Shown: positions 1 to 7,451, counted from the first letter of the stretch. The stretch is 14,366 nt of DNA from Planctomycetota bacterium (GCA_024278035.1 JAJRUA010000146.1:1-14366), one strand, 5' to 3'. The notes: a model not told the origin generated them from the letters alone. Numbers and translations: made by a program.

Positions 1-14
1 AATTTCTCATCCAT
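1..14 (-). CDS. Start of a minus-strand gene, partial
   Basis: Only the first four codons plus two bases lie inside the window. On the minus strand an ATG at 14-12 begins M-D-E-K and is preceded by AAAGGAGAG (21-29), a strong Shine-Dalgarno sequence six bases upstream. A second in-phase choice is absent; another ATG at 10-8 is in a different frame. The gene would be divergent from the antiporter at 285. Product unknown. The call rests on the ribosome binding site alone. Confidence 0.4.
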
Positions 15-284
15 GTGTCACTCTCCTTTTAGAAAACGGTGAACATACTTCTACCGAATGCTGATAGCTGACACAATATTTCTTACAGGGCCCACCATCG
101 GGGGGCTAACGCCCACACCGCTCGCCTGGAGTTGCTCGCCGGAAGTTTCTCGTCTGGGGTTTTTAGTCGCCCGTTGATGCAGGGCCTTTCCCCTCTCCCT
201 GTCGAAGCTCTTGTGGTTAGAATGGGGACCTGTCTCGCTAGAATCAACCAACACGACAAGTAGCCCCTCCTTACCGACGCTTCC

Positions 285-1970
285 ATGGGCGAGTTTAGCC
301 TCCATATCGACAGTACGCTGGGGCTCTTGCTGGGAGTCTGTCTCGCGGCGGGGGTCTTTGCCGACCTGCTGCGTCTTCCCAAAGTGACCGCCTACCTTTT
401 GGTCGGGCTCTTGGTCGGGCCGAGTGTTTTCGACTTGGTGCCCGAAGGGCATGTCGAACTCTTCGACCCCTTCCTAAAACTGGCGATGGCCATCGTCCTG
501 TTCAACCTGGGCTGTGAATTCACCTTCACCAAGGTTCGGCGTATCGCCGCCCGTAGCTTTATGCTGGCGGTTGCCGAGATCGGCGCTACGTGTGCGGTGG
601 TGACGATCGGCTTGTTGCTTGTCAAGTGCCCTGGTCCGATGGCCCTGTTGCTTGGCTGCCTTGCCGTGGCGACCGCTCCGGCGACGACCATTCTAGTTCT
701 CAAAGAGTTCCGTTCCGAAGGCCCTGTGACGGAGAGTACCGGTTTTTTGGTCGCCGTCAATAATTTTGCCTGCATCCTTTTGTTCGAGGTCGTCTTTCTC
801 GCTTTCCATTTTGGGAAAGGGAACGGTGCCGAATCCCTAGGACAACAGCTGGGGGTGCTGCTGCTCCATATCGCAGGTTCCATTCTACTAGGTTTGGCAG
901 GGGGGCTCCTCATCAGTTTTGGATGCGGATTGTTGAGGATGAAGCGGTGGCTTGTTTTGCTCGTCGCCGCTGCGACCTTCCTCTTGGGAATCTGTGAGAC
1001 GTTCAACATCCCCTACATGCTGACCTTCCTGGCGATGGGAGTCACGGTAGCGAATACGTCGGACAAAAAGGACAAAATCGTTGAGGAGCTTGATCACGTG
1101 ACCGGCCTCTTGACGGTGTTGTTCTTTTCCGTCCATGGCACCGAGCTGGATCTCCACGCGTTCGCTCAGGTTGGCCTGCTGGGGATCGTTTACATCGTTT
1201 GCCGGGTTGCTGGCAAATGGTTAGGCGTCTACGTCGCGGCACGAGCGACGGATCAGCCATCGGAGATTCGCCACTGGCTGGGAACCTGCCTCTTCTCGCA
1301 AGCGGGCGCTGCCATCGCGTTGGCTACCATTGCTGTGCATCGTGACCCGGTGCTCGGCAAACCGATCCAGGACATTATTCTTGGTTCGGTCGTCGTGTTT
1401 GAGATCATCGGGCCGTTGTTCATTCGGCAATCGCTCCTGCGTACGGGGGAAGTCCCCGTCGCCAACGCGATCCGCCACCAGAGCAGCACACCGCTAGAGC
1501 AAGTGCGGTCCGTGAGCGATCGCTTTCGGGCGGCGCTCGGAAAAGTGGTGCCGACGAGTTCCATTACCAGTTCGAAAAAAGTCAGCGATCTCCTCCGCAA
1601 GAGCAAGGGAATCCACCAATCGGCCAATTTTGAGGATATCGTTGACTACATTGAGCAGAGCCACGACAACACGTACCCCGTGGTCGACGATCGGATGCAA
1701 GTGGTGGGCGTGATACGTTATCCTGTGCTGAGCAACATCATGTTCGATAGCAGTATGACGCCGATTGTGCGCGCTGCCGACTTGGCAACCGAAACCGATG
1801 CGCTGCTCTACCCCGACCAGCCCGCCTCGCACGCCTACGAGCTGTTCCAAACCGAGACCGACGACTGCATTCCGGTTGTCACGCCCGAGGAACCCCACGA
1901 ACTTCTCGGCGTGGTCCGCCGCAGTGATGTTGTACACGCTCTGATAACGCAACGGCAAAAGAAAAAATAA
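285..1970 (+). CDS. CPA2-family cation/proton antiporter with C-terminal CBS domains (Kef-like)
   Basis: A 561-residue inner-membrane protein that should exchange monovalent cations (K+ or Na+) for protons. The N-terminal 385 residues are about a dozen hydrophobic helices. They open with the family hallmark of a first helix, then LRLPKVTAYLLVGLLVGP (29-46), and include LFNLGCEF (72-79) and a late FFSVHGTELDL (280-290). Residues about 435-556 form two CBS-like units (NTYPVVDDRMQVVGVIR and DDCIPVVTPEEPHELLGVVR), which in other transporters bind adenine nucleotides; KefB/KefC carry a TrkA-N domain there instead. The position where many relatives have an Asp pair or Asn-Asp in the helix-5 motif reads V-N-N (158-160). 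The start at 285 gives a normal family N-terminus but has no evident Shine-Dalgarno. It converges with the ric gene. Confident in family; ion and direction are unknown. Confidence 0.88.
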   Translation: MGEFSLHIDSTLGLLLGVCLAAGVFADLLRLPKVTAYLLVGLLVGPSVFDLVPEGHVELFDPFLKLAMAIVLFNLGCEFTFTKVRRIAARSFMLAVAEIGATCAVVTIGLLLVKCPGPMALLLGCLAVATAPATTILVLKEFRSEGPVTESTGFLVAVNNFACILLFEVVFLAFHFGKGNGAESLGQQLGVLLLHIAGSILLGLAGGLLISFGCGLLRMKRWLVLLVAAATFLLGICETFNIPYMLTFLAMGVTVANTSDKKDKIVEELDHVTGLLTVLFFSVHGTELDLHAFAQVGLLGIVYIVCRVAGKWLGVYVAARATDQPSEIRHWLGTCLFSQAGAAIALATIAVHRDPVLGKPIQDIILGSVVVFEIIGPLFIRQSLLRTGEVPVANAIRHQSSTPLEQVRSVSDRFRAALGKVVPTSSITSSKKVSDLLRKSKGIHQSANFEDIVDYIEQSHDNTYPVVDDRMQVVGVIRYPVLSNIMFDSSMTPIVRAADLATETDALLYPDQPASHAYELFQTETDDCIPVVTPEEPHELLGVVRRSDVVHALITQRQKKK

Positions 1971-2027
1971 GGAAACCCTTCACAACGATTGGCGTTTGCG
2001 CTAGCAACTTTGCTCTCAGCGTCCCCA

Positions 2028-2759
2028 TCAATCGGCTAAGCCGGTCCTGTCACTCTCCATTTCGATCGTGCGAGGGAAGAGGACGTTGTTCTCTTTGTGG
2101 ATGTGTTGGTGAAGGTCCGTTTCCAGGTTGGCAAGGCCATCCAACATTGCGCGGTAGGTGTTGCATGCCCAATCAGGAGGGGTATAGCTGTCGGTAATTC
2201 GCCTCAGGGTTTCCAGGGCTGAACCAGCATCGTCGTGCTCCGACTCCATTTGCCTAATCGGATTACTGGCGGAGCCACAATGAAACTCCGGCGTGGTTTC
2301 ACTAGCGTCTAGCGCGCGAATCATGGGAAACAAAATCTGCTCTTCCTTCATCATATGGCTTGTTAGTTCTTCAGCCATCGCACGAAACGTTTCATTGACT
2401 TGAACGAGACGAGCATCTTTATCGCCATGAACGGCTGCTACTCTCGCTGTCATCTTCCCTAGGCGAGGGAGTTCACTGCGGAGAAAATTATGGTGCGTCT
2501 CAACAATGTGGTCCACAAGCTCCGTAAGCGACATGGCAGCCGCATCGACGATCGGCTCTTCTTGCGTGTTGGATTGCTCCAATGCCTCTAAAGAGGCAAG
2601 CACCGCTTGGGGATCGATCCCCTTCTTTTGGCAAGCCTCTTCCAGAGGGAGCTTGCCGCCACAGCAATAATCGATGCCCGCTTTCTCAAACACACGAGAA
2701 AGCCCCGGACGACGGGCGACGATTTCGCCTACAGTTTCGCTGATCTGAAAAGTACCCAT
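2028..2759 (-). CDS. ric: Iron-sulfur cluster repair di-iron protein (RIC/YtfE/ScdA family)
   Basis: A cytoplasmic 243-residue protein of the family that repairs Fe-S clusters damaged by nitric oxide or oxidants through a non-haem di-iron centre. The N-terminal ScdA-type domain (about 1-60) carries the signature IDYCCGGKLPLEEAC with the Cys32-Cys33 pair. The hemerythrin-like part supplies the expected ligands: H89/H90 in VETHHNFL, H135 and E139 in SHMMKEEQILFP, H175 in ESEHDD, and H217-H221 with E223 in HQHIHKENNVLFP. Length is close to the usual 220-245. AAGGAAG five bases before the ATG is a good ribosome binding site. It lies 90 bases downstream of the merR-like gene on the same strand and could share its promoter. 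A perfect 10-base palindrome, GCACCGGTGC, sits between the two. Confidence 0.93.
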   Translation of the reverse strand: MGTFQISETVGEIVARRPGLSRVFEKAGIDYCCGGKLPLEEACQKKGIDPQAVLASLEALEQSNTQEEPIVDAAAMSLTELVDHIVETHHNFLRSELPRLGKMTARVAAVHGDKDARLVQVNETFRAMAEELTSHMMKEEQILFPMIRALDASETTPEFHCGSASNPIRQMESEHDDAGSALETLRRITDSYTPPDWACNTYRAMLDGLANLETDLHQHIHKENNVLFPRTIEMESDRTGLAD

Positions 2760-2814
2760 TGAATCTTCCTTATAGGTTCTTAGTGCTTTGGTAACCTCTT
2801 GGAACTAGGGAAAA

Positions 2815-2824
2815 GCACCGGTGC
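2815..2824. promoter_or_regulatory. 10-base perfect palindrome between merR-like gene and ric
   Basis: GCACCGGTGC is a perfect palindrome 56 bases upstream of the ric start codon, in the short gap after the merR-like frame ends. It could be half of an operator or mere chance. No FNR/NnrR-type TTGAT-N4-ATCAA site was seen in this gap. Confidence 0.2.
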
Positions 2825-2849
2825 GATTGGTTTAACAAAAGGGAAAGAG

Positions 2850-3253
2850 TTAGTTGTTGTCGATTCCATTGAAAAGAGGGCAAATGCTGACAGAATCACT
2901 CGCTTGACACTCGCGGATGACTTTTTTGAGCGACCGCTTCATCCTCTGTAGCGATTTAATCTTGTCCTCAATATCAACGATCTTGTGCTCGGCCCGCTGC
3001 CGAACGTGTTCGCATCTTGTGTTGGCGTCGAACCAAAGGCCAAGCAGCTCTCCTTGATCTCCGCAAGCGTGAATCCCAGCTCTTTTGTCCGCCGAATGAA
3101 CTGCAAACGTGCAACCACTGCCTTGTCGTACTGCCGGTAGCCGGAAGGCTTGCGTTGGGGTTCAGCTAACAAACCGATCCGCTCGTAGTAGCGAATCGTT
3201 TCGATACCAACCTCCGTTTGCTTGGCCACTTCACCGATTTTCATGAAACCCAT
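2850..3253 (-). pseudogene. merR: Mercury-type MerR regulator, frameshifted
   Basis: Residues 1-68 from the ATG at 3253 give an intact MerR winged helix (KIGEVAKQTEVGIETIRYYE, then GLL, GYRQYD, ELGFTLAEIKE). The frame then becomes nonsense and stops at 2939. Two extra bases at 3048-3049 (GAGAG for GAG) explain this: from 3047 to the TAA at 2850-2852 the shifted frame encodes LLGLWFDANTRCEHV, a dimerisation helix, and RECQASDSVSICPLF. Joined, the protein is about 133 residues, the family's length. The three cysteines are spaced 35 and 9 apart, the spacing of Cys82, Cys117 and Cys126 in Tn501 MerR (ZntR differs at the second interval), which suggests an Hg(II)-type sensor. GGGGAG eight bases before the ATG supports the start. 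No mer transport or reductase genes are visible. Either a decayed gene or an assembly indel. Confidence 0.85.
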
Positions 3254-3291
3254 GAACGATTCTCCCCACAGCTACGCCCAACGAATGCCCG

Positions 3292-3323
3292 ATTATAAAC
3301 CTCGTACCATACTATAGAGTCAA
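3292..3323 (-). promoter_or_regulatory. MerR-type promoter with 20-bp spacer
   Basis: On the minus strand TTGACT (3323-3318) and a perfect TATAAT (3297-3292) are separated by 20 bases instead of the usual 17. The spacer begins CTATAGTATGG and ends ACGAGGTT, with imperfect CTC...GAG symmetry. Over-long spacers starting with CTATAGT are the hallmark of promoters twisted open by MerR-family metal sensors. It lies 38 bases upstream of the merR-like start codon, so it should autoregulate that gene and possibly drive ric behind it. Confidence 0.8.
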
Positions 3324-3441
3324 GGCCTCTTAAGGAATTGGCTAGCCAGCCCACTGGAAAAAGTAAAATCGAGCATTAGACCGTGTTCTATTGAAGGATG
3401 TAGCAGCAACTTTACAGTCCATCCCGTTTTCCGTGGGTGCA

Positions 3442-3605
3442 ATCTCCGCTCGGGATCGACAGAAGAGGCCCCGTCCTACCGCTTTCACCGTCCTATCGCG
3501 CCCCCGCGCGATGGCAAAAACGGAAGGGGCTCACGGGAAGGGTGTTTTTACCTTACTTAGGTGGCGGGGCACCCCTCACTGGCGAGCCCGAGCGGAGGTC
3601 TTTTT
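3442..3605 (+). ncRNA. Candidate structured RNA or repeat element (nested inverted repeats)
   Basis: This gene-free stretch is enclosed by CTCCGCTCGGGATCG (3444-3458) and CGAGCCCGAGCGGAG (3583-3597), which pair at 14 of 15 positions. Inside, further helices nest without crossing: GGCCCC/GGGGCT (3467-3472 with 3526-3531), CCGT/ACGG (3488-3491 with 3520-3523), ATCGCGC/GCGCGAT with a CCCC loop (3495-3501 with 3506-3512), GGGTG/CACCC (3540-3544 with 3570-3574) and ACCT/AGGT (3550-3553 with 3559-3562). Five T residues follow the outer helix on the plus strand (3601-3605), hinting at plus-strand transcription with a terminator-like end. It matches no riboswitch, 6S, SRP, RNase P or tmRNA signature I can recall. 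A 123-codon open frame crosses it but looks non-coding. A small non-coding mobile repeat is the main alternative. Confidence 0.35.
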
Positions 3606-3612
3606 CTTGCTA

Positions 3613-3678
3613 GTAGGCTGCCTACCCACGAAAATGCCGGATGGACCGCTAGAATGGGCCTTCCGTTGGTCAGCCTAC
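3613..3678. repeat. Long imperfect hairpin at esterase 3' end
   Basis: GTAGGCTG (3613-3620) and CAGCCTAC (3671-3678) are perfect 8-base inverted repeats. ACCCA (3624-3628) with TTGGT (3666-3670) and CGGA with TCCG (3662-3665) extend the pairing inward. The right arm overlaps the esterase stop codon. The 11-mer CCTACCGCTTT at the right end also occurs at 3475-3485 inside the neighbouring structured block, so both may belong to one element. It lacks a T-run on the minus strand and so is not an obvious terminator for the esterase. Confidence 0.4.
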
Positions 3679-4508
3679 CGCTTTGCTCGCGCAGGATTCA
3701 ATCCATCCTGTGAACGGGTACTGAAAAAACAAAGCGTGTCTACAAGGTGCGTTTTCCAGTAGTCCCAAGAGTGCCCGCCCTCAAACTCCTCGTATTTGTG
3801 ATCGATTCCGTGGGATTCCAGTTTTTTGTGTAATCGTCGGTTGTTGTCAAGCAAAGAATCTTGAAGTCCGCAATCGAAGCGGAAAGGAGGGAGACTGTCT
3901 TGATGACGAATCATCCAGTCGAGTGTGTTTTCTCCTTCTTTCTCGATTTCCCCGTAGGCTTCAAGCGGCTCTTCGACAAACTGAGCCAGTTGTTGGAATT
4001 CAGTGATGGAAGAGTGACCTGAAATTCCGTGGAACCGATTCGAGTATTTTGCACCAAGCCTCATCGCCCCGAATCCACCCATCGATAGGCCCGCAACAAA
4101 AAGTGGCGATGAGTCGCTAAAGCATTGGAAAGTTTCTATCGCGCAGGCGGGTAAGTCGTTCACGATCCACTGCTCGAAACCTTGTTTTTCGTGATCAATA
4201 TAGCCACTACCATCTCCCCAAAGTCCGTCGGACGGCATAAGCAAACCACAGGGAGCGATGGTGCCCTCATCGATCAAACGCTGTGTCGTGAGGTGAGCCT
4301 CTCCATGAAAAGGCCATGCCCAGTGACTTCCATAAACTCCGTGGAGGAGAATAACCATCGGCAGATTGCTCTCGTTCTCATAGCCCCTTGGTATAAATGC
4401 CGAGAAATCAACTCGCCCTCGCAAGGCGGGGCTTTTAACGGTAATAAAAACAAGCCCCTCCGTATCGGGGGCGGCGCCCGATACTTCAATGGTTCTAAAA
4501 CGCGACAT
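3675..4508 (-). CDS. Esterase-D-family alpha/beta hydrolase
   Basis: A 277-residue serine hydrolase of the putative-esterase family that includes S-formylglutathione hydrolase and tributyrin esterase. The oxyanion segment LLHGVYGSHW is at 54-63. The nucleophile elbow GLSMGGFG puts the catalytic Ser at 142. Asp217 in DCGLQDSLLDNN and His246 in GGHSWDYW complete a plausible triad. There is no signal peptide, so it is cytoplasmic. Its ATG directly follows the TAA of the upstream dehydrogenase, with GGAGAAGG just before it, so the two genes are almost certainly translationally coupled. Paired with a class-III-like dehydrogenase it may hydrolyse a formyl-thiol ester, but the family is broad. The last 15 residues look non-conserved and run into a hairpin. 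Confidence 0.85.
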   Translation of the reverse strand: MSRFRTIEVSGAAPDTEGLVFITVKSPALRGRVDFSAFIPRGYENESNLPMVILLHGVYGSHWAWPFHGEAHLTTQRLIDEGTIAPCGLLMPSDGLWGDGSGYIDHEKQGFEQWIVNDLPACAIETFQCFSDSSPLFVAGLSMGGFGAMRLGAKYSNRFHGISGHSSITEFQQLAQFVEEPLEAYGEIEKEGENTLDWMIRHQDSLPPFRFDCGLQDSLLDNNRRLHKKLESHGIDHKYEEFEGGHSWDYWKTHLVDTLCFFSTRSQDGLNPARAKR

Positions 4509-5588
4509 TTATGCCTTCTCCATCACAATAACGCCTTTAGCATTGATGCCTGAAAGCATATCCTCAAAGGCTTGACCAAGGTCTTCGAGGGGGTAGGTTC
4601 GGGTGACTAATTCATCGAGCTTGAGTTCACCTTCTTGATAGTGTTTTAGAATTTGGGGGAAGTCGATTGCGGGGCGACATTGACCGTAGAGTGGATTGAT
4701 GTAGGTTTTATCCCACTCAAACAGTGTCATGTCGAAAGCAATTTCCTGTTCGATTCCGCTTGCCTGGATGGCCATTCCTCCATCGCGGCACATGGCCAGT
4801 GGCGCGGCCCCCAACGAGGGGACGGCTGTGCTCTCAAAGGCGTAATCGACACCGTAACTGTTGGTCATTGCCTTGACTTTTTCTGCGACTTGAAGAAGCC
4901 CTTGGTCTTCACGGTCGGCCTTGATCGTGTGAGTGGCGCCAAAGGTCTTGGCTATCGCAAGACGCTCTTCTCTGATGTCAATCGCGATAATTTTAGACGC
5001 TTTACGAAGACGTGCACCTTGGATGATGTTGAGGCCAACACCGCCTGTTCCGATAATAGCTACCGTCGATTTCTCCTCCATTTTCGCCGCGTTGACAACA
5101 GAACCGTACCCAGTCATGACGCCACATCCGATGAGGCAGGCTGACGTAAACGGAATCTCAACATCGATTTTTGTGATGGCCGATTGATGAACGACCGTGT
5201 GTGTTGAGAGCGTTCCTATACGGAAAGCGCGTTCGATGGGGTGGTTGCAAAAAGTCGTACGCTCAGGTGCCGCCTGTTGGGGATCGCGACAAATGTTTTC
5301 TGCGCCTCGGAGGCATTGAAAACACCTTCCACAGGGAGTTGCCCAGTTAAGAAGAACCCGATCTCCCTCGGCATAATCATCAACACCAAGGCCCGCTTTC
5401 TCGACAATACCTGCCCCCTCGTGCCCTAAAACGAGGGGCTTCCCCCACGACATAGAGTCGTAATCGGTATGGCAGACGCCCGAGGCAACGATGCGTATCA
5501 GAAGTTCATTCGCACCTGGATCAGAAACATGGATCTCATCAATCTGAAAATCGCCTTTTCCATCACCTATAGCGGCTTTTACTCGCAT
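4509..5588 (-). CDS. Zinc-dependent medium-chain alcohol dehydrogenase (class-III/formaldehyde dehydrogenase-like)
   Basis: A 359-residue cytoplasmic NAD-type dehydrogenase. Catalytic zinc ligands are Cys39 (GVCHTD), His56-Glu57 (LGHEGAG) and Cys155 (LIGCGVMTGYG). The structural zinc site is Cys86, Cys89, Cys92 and Cys100 (CGRCFQCLRGAENIC). The Rossmann motif GTGGVG spans 180-185, and Asp204 at the end of the second strand favours NAD over NADP. The I-G-C-G-V-x-T-G-x-G segment and the ELKLDELVTRTYPLEDLGQA tail resemble thiol-dependent formaldehyde dehydrogenases and benzyl alcohol dehydrogenases. A weak GAG lies before the start codon. It is second in a minus-strand cluster, 175 bases after the dioxygenase and directly abutting the esterase. 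The substrate cannot be read from the sequence. Confidence 0.88.
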   Translation of the reverse strand: MRVKAAIGDGKGDFQIDEIHVSDPGANELLIRIVASGVCHTDYDSMSWGKPLVLGHEGAGIVEKAGLGVDDYAEGDRVLLNWATPCGRCFQCLRGAENICRDPQQAAPERTTFCNHPIERAFRIGTLSTHTVVHQSAITKIDVEIPFTSACLIGCGVMTGYGSVVNAAKMEEKSTVAIIGTGGVGLNIIQGARLRKASKIIAIDIREERLAIAKTFGATHTIKADREDQGLLQVAEKVKAMTNSYGVDYAFESTAVPSLGAAPLAMCRDGGMAIQASGIEQEIAFDMTLFEWDKTYINPLYGQCRPAIDFPQILKHYQEGELKLDELVTRTYPLEDLGQAFEDMLSGINAKGVIVMEKA

Positions 5589-5763
5589 TTTATCTCAGTC
5601 AAGAAAGAGCGGCCAATCAAGGGTGTCATGTGAACAAGACTTCAAGGCGTTACCCTACACACATCAATCCATCGTTTAAACAATGAATAAACGTACGCTG
5701 GCAGAACAAGCGATTGTAAGAACGCAGGGGATCGATAGGACTCGTATCGAGCAAGAGGGCAGC

Positions 5764-6597
5764 TTATCCCTTGCGGCTATAGAGCACGGGATTCTTTGGA
5801 TCTGCCATGACCTCACCTATCTTTGTGCTAGGTGTCCAGGCTTTCCAATCCGCTTTATGATACTCGCTTTGCGGCTCGATCAATCTTTGATTCTCTTCCA
5901 TGTAGATCATGGTATGAACAGCCCGAGGCGTTGGTGTTGTGTTTCCCCCCGCACGGTGGAGTGTCCAGCCTAAGTGGAAACTCACTTCACCAAGCTCGTA
6001 GGGTTCGTGGACGGTTTCGATATGATACTTCTCAACAGCGTTTTCGATGACCTTTTCCGAAGAGTCCGATATTTCAAGTTGCCGACCAACGTTCATCCGA
6101 TGGCTCTCACAGCCAAATTGCAGGGGTCCCATGTTAAGCGGCACTGCCTGCAAAGGAATCCAGGCTGTCACACTGCGGTCGGTCAGCATGGGCCAGTACT
6201 GTTGATCGACATGCCAAGGCGTGAACCCTCCCCCTGGCACTTTAAACAGGGCTTGATCGTGCCAAAGTCGAACCCCTGATACCTCCAGGAGGTCAGCAGC
6301 AATCTTTGCTATGCGTTTCGAGAACGTCAGCTCCTTGACCGTTTCGCACTTTTCCCACAAGTTGCCAACCTGAATAAAAGCTTGGTCGTAGGTATTGCGA
6401 TCCTCTAGCGGCACATCCTTGAGCGAATCTCGTGCTACGGTTTGCTCTGCAATTGAACGAGCATAGTATTCGATTATCTCGGCATCGAGAACGTTTTTTA
6501 GTTTGATGAATCCATCGTGGCGAAACTGAGCAATTTGGTCCGTGCTTAGATCGTACGGCGTGTCGATCGCTTGGGAGGGTTGGGTACGGGATGCCAT
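5764..6597 (-). CDS. Phytanoyl-CoA dioxygenase (PhyH) family Fe(II)/2-oxoglutarate oxygenase
   Basis: A 277-residue cytoplasmic non-haem iron oxygenase. The N-terminus DQIAQFRHDGFIKLKNVL is the usual PhyH entry. The iron triad is His129 and Asp131 in TPWHVDQQYWP plus His214 in TLHRAGGN, and Arg225 in TPRAVHTMIY is positioned to bind 2-oxoglutarate. LWHDQALFKVPGG (111-123) is typical of the large environmental PhyH branch whose members hydroxylate or demethylate small molecules rather than phytanoyl-CoA. No clear Shine-Dalgarno precedes the ATG at 6597. It heads the minus-strand set with the dehydrogenase and esterase; the 175-base gap leaves room for a separate promoter, and none was convincing. 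Family is certain, substrate unknown. Confidence 0.9.
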   Translation of the reverse strand: MASRTQPSQAIDTPYDLSTDQIAQFRHDGFIKLKNVLDAEIIEYYARSIAEQTVARDSLKDVPLEDRNTYDQAFIQVGNLWEKCETVKELTFSKRIAKIAADLLEVSGVRLWHDQALFKVPGGGFTPWHVDQQYWPMLTDRSVTAWIPLQAVPLNMGPLQFGCESHRMNVGRQLEISDSSEKVIENAVEKYHIETVHEPYELGEVSFHLGWTLHRAGGNTTPTPRAVHTMIYMEENQRLIEPQSEYHKADWKAWTPSTKIGEVMADPKNPVLYSRKG

Positions 6598-6797
6598 CGT
6601 TAGGCTCGAGAGGTTGAGTTGAGGAATATCAAAAATTCAAACTTAGCGGAGCCTATCCCGAACCGGCTTGCTAAGCAACTCCCCCGTGAAAAAAAACTAC
6701 CGAAAAAATGAACCTACCTACCCATCCAACCGAAGGGATTTTGGTACCTGAATGCACCCTTTTCGGGCGACTTTCCCGTGGCTGGGGGGGGGGGTGG

Positions 6798-7065
6798 ATG
6801 TACAAAGACAGGTTGGTGTTTGCGCTGTTGATGGACTTTCTTCCAAGGTCACGACTTCGACAAGTGCGTACGCCGCTATCGGGGCAACTATCGGACACGA
6901 GAATTTTCGTGTCGCGATCAGTTTCTGGCCATGGCATTCGCCCAACGGACTTACCGCGAAAGCCTACGAGACATCGAAACTTGCCTGCGATCGGTCGAGC
7001 CGAAGCTCTACCACCTCACACCGCTGCCGGAACCGGAGCCGTGGCCCTGGGAGACGGTGCCGTAG
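6798..7065 (+). pseudogene. IS4-type transposase N-terminal relic
   Basis: From the ATG at 6798 the frame reads MYKDRLVFALLMDFLPR. After one extra base at 6849 it continues HDFDKCVRRYRGNYRTRE, FSCRDQFLAMAFAQRTYRES, then LRDIETCLRSVEPKLYHL, and stops at 7063-7065. This is the N-terminal domain common to a group of IS4-family transposases. The DDE catalytic core is absent and the homology ends at KLYHL, so only a truncated, frameshifted 5' end remains. A run of eleven G (6784-6794) lies just upstream. No terminal repeats could be paired. Confidence 0.8.
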
Positions 7066-7451
7066 ACGTATCAGCAGGCGAGCCGCGAGCGTCCCTCCTT
7101 CGGCGGGGCTTCGACGCTGGAGTTGGGGAACCCGGTCGATAAACCTTTTGTAAACAGGCATCCGTTGCAAAAGCTTCAGGTCGCTGACGCTTTCGGCTCG
7201 CCTTAAATCTCTGGTGGCTCATCTGGAAGCGGCAGCCTTGCCGGTCGGTGGGGCCAGGCGGTTCTTGCCGGACGGCGAAGGCGTGCTAGCGCGCAAAAGT
7301 CGATTGTAGCCGGGGAACCTTAGGTGCCGATGCTAGCAATGCGCCTTTTCTGTGCCTCCAGTGCGCGGAATGGGCCTGATTCTGCAGGGAAGGGCACCAA
7401 GACCAGGGAAAGGTACGGATGATTCTCGAACGACACCCAAGTAGACTATAA
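7066..7451. other. Intergenic, no feature recognised
   Basis: The stretch between the transposase relic and glgX holds only short open frames. Translations in all six frames gave nothing recognisable, apart from a low-quality run ending LQVADAFGSP directly after the relic. No convincing promoter, terminator or RNA gene was seen. It may be further decayed insertion-sequence debris. Confidence 0.5.

Noticed and set aside
101..114. GGGGGCTAACGCCC short hairpin upstream of the antiporter as a regulatory element
   Set aside because: Only four bases pair. It may be part of a dispersed intergenic repeat, but the window has no second copy to support that.
3391..3762. Plus-strand open frame of 123 codons between merR and the esterase
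   Set aside because: It overlaps the esterase 3' end and the nested inverted repeats, has no ribosome binding site, and its translation is unlike any family I know.
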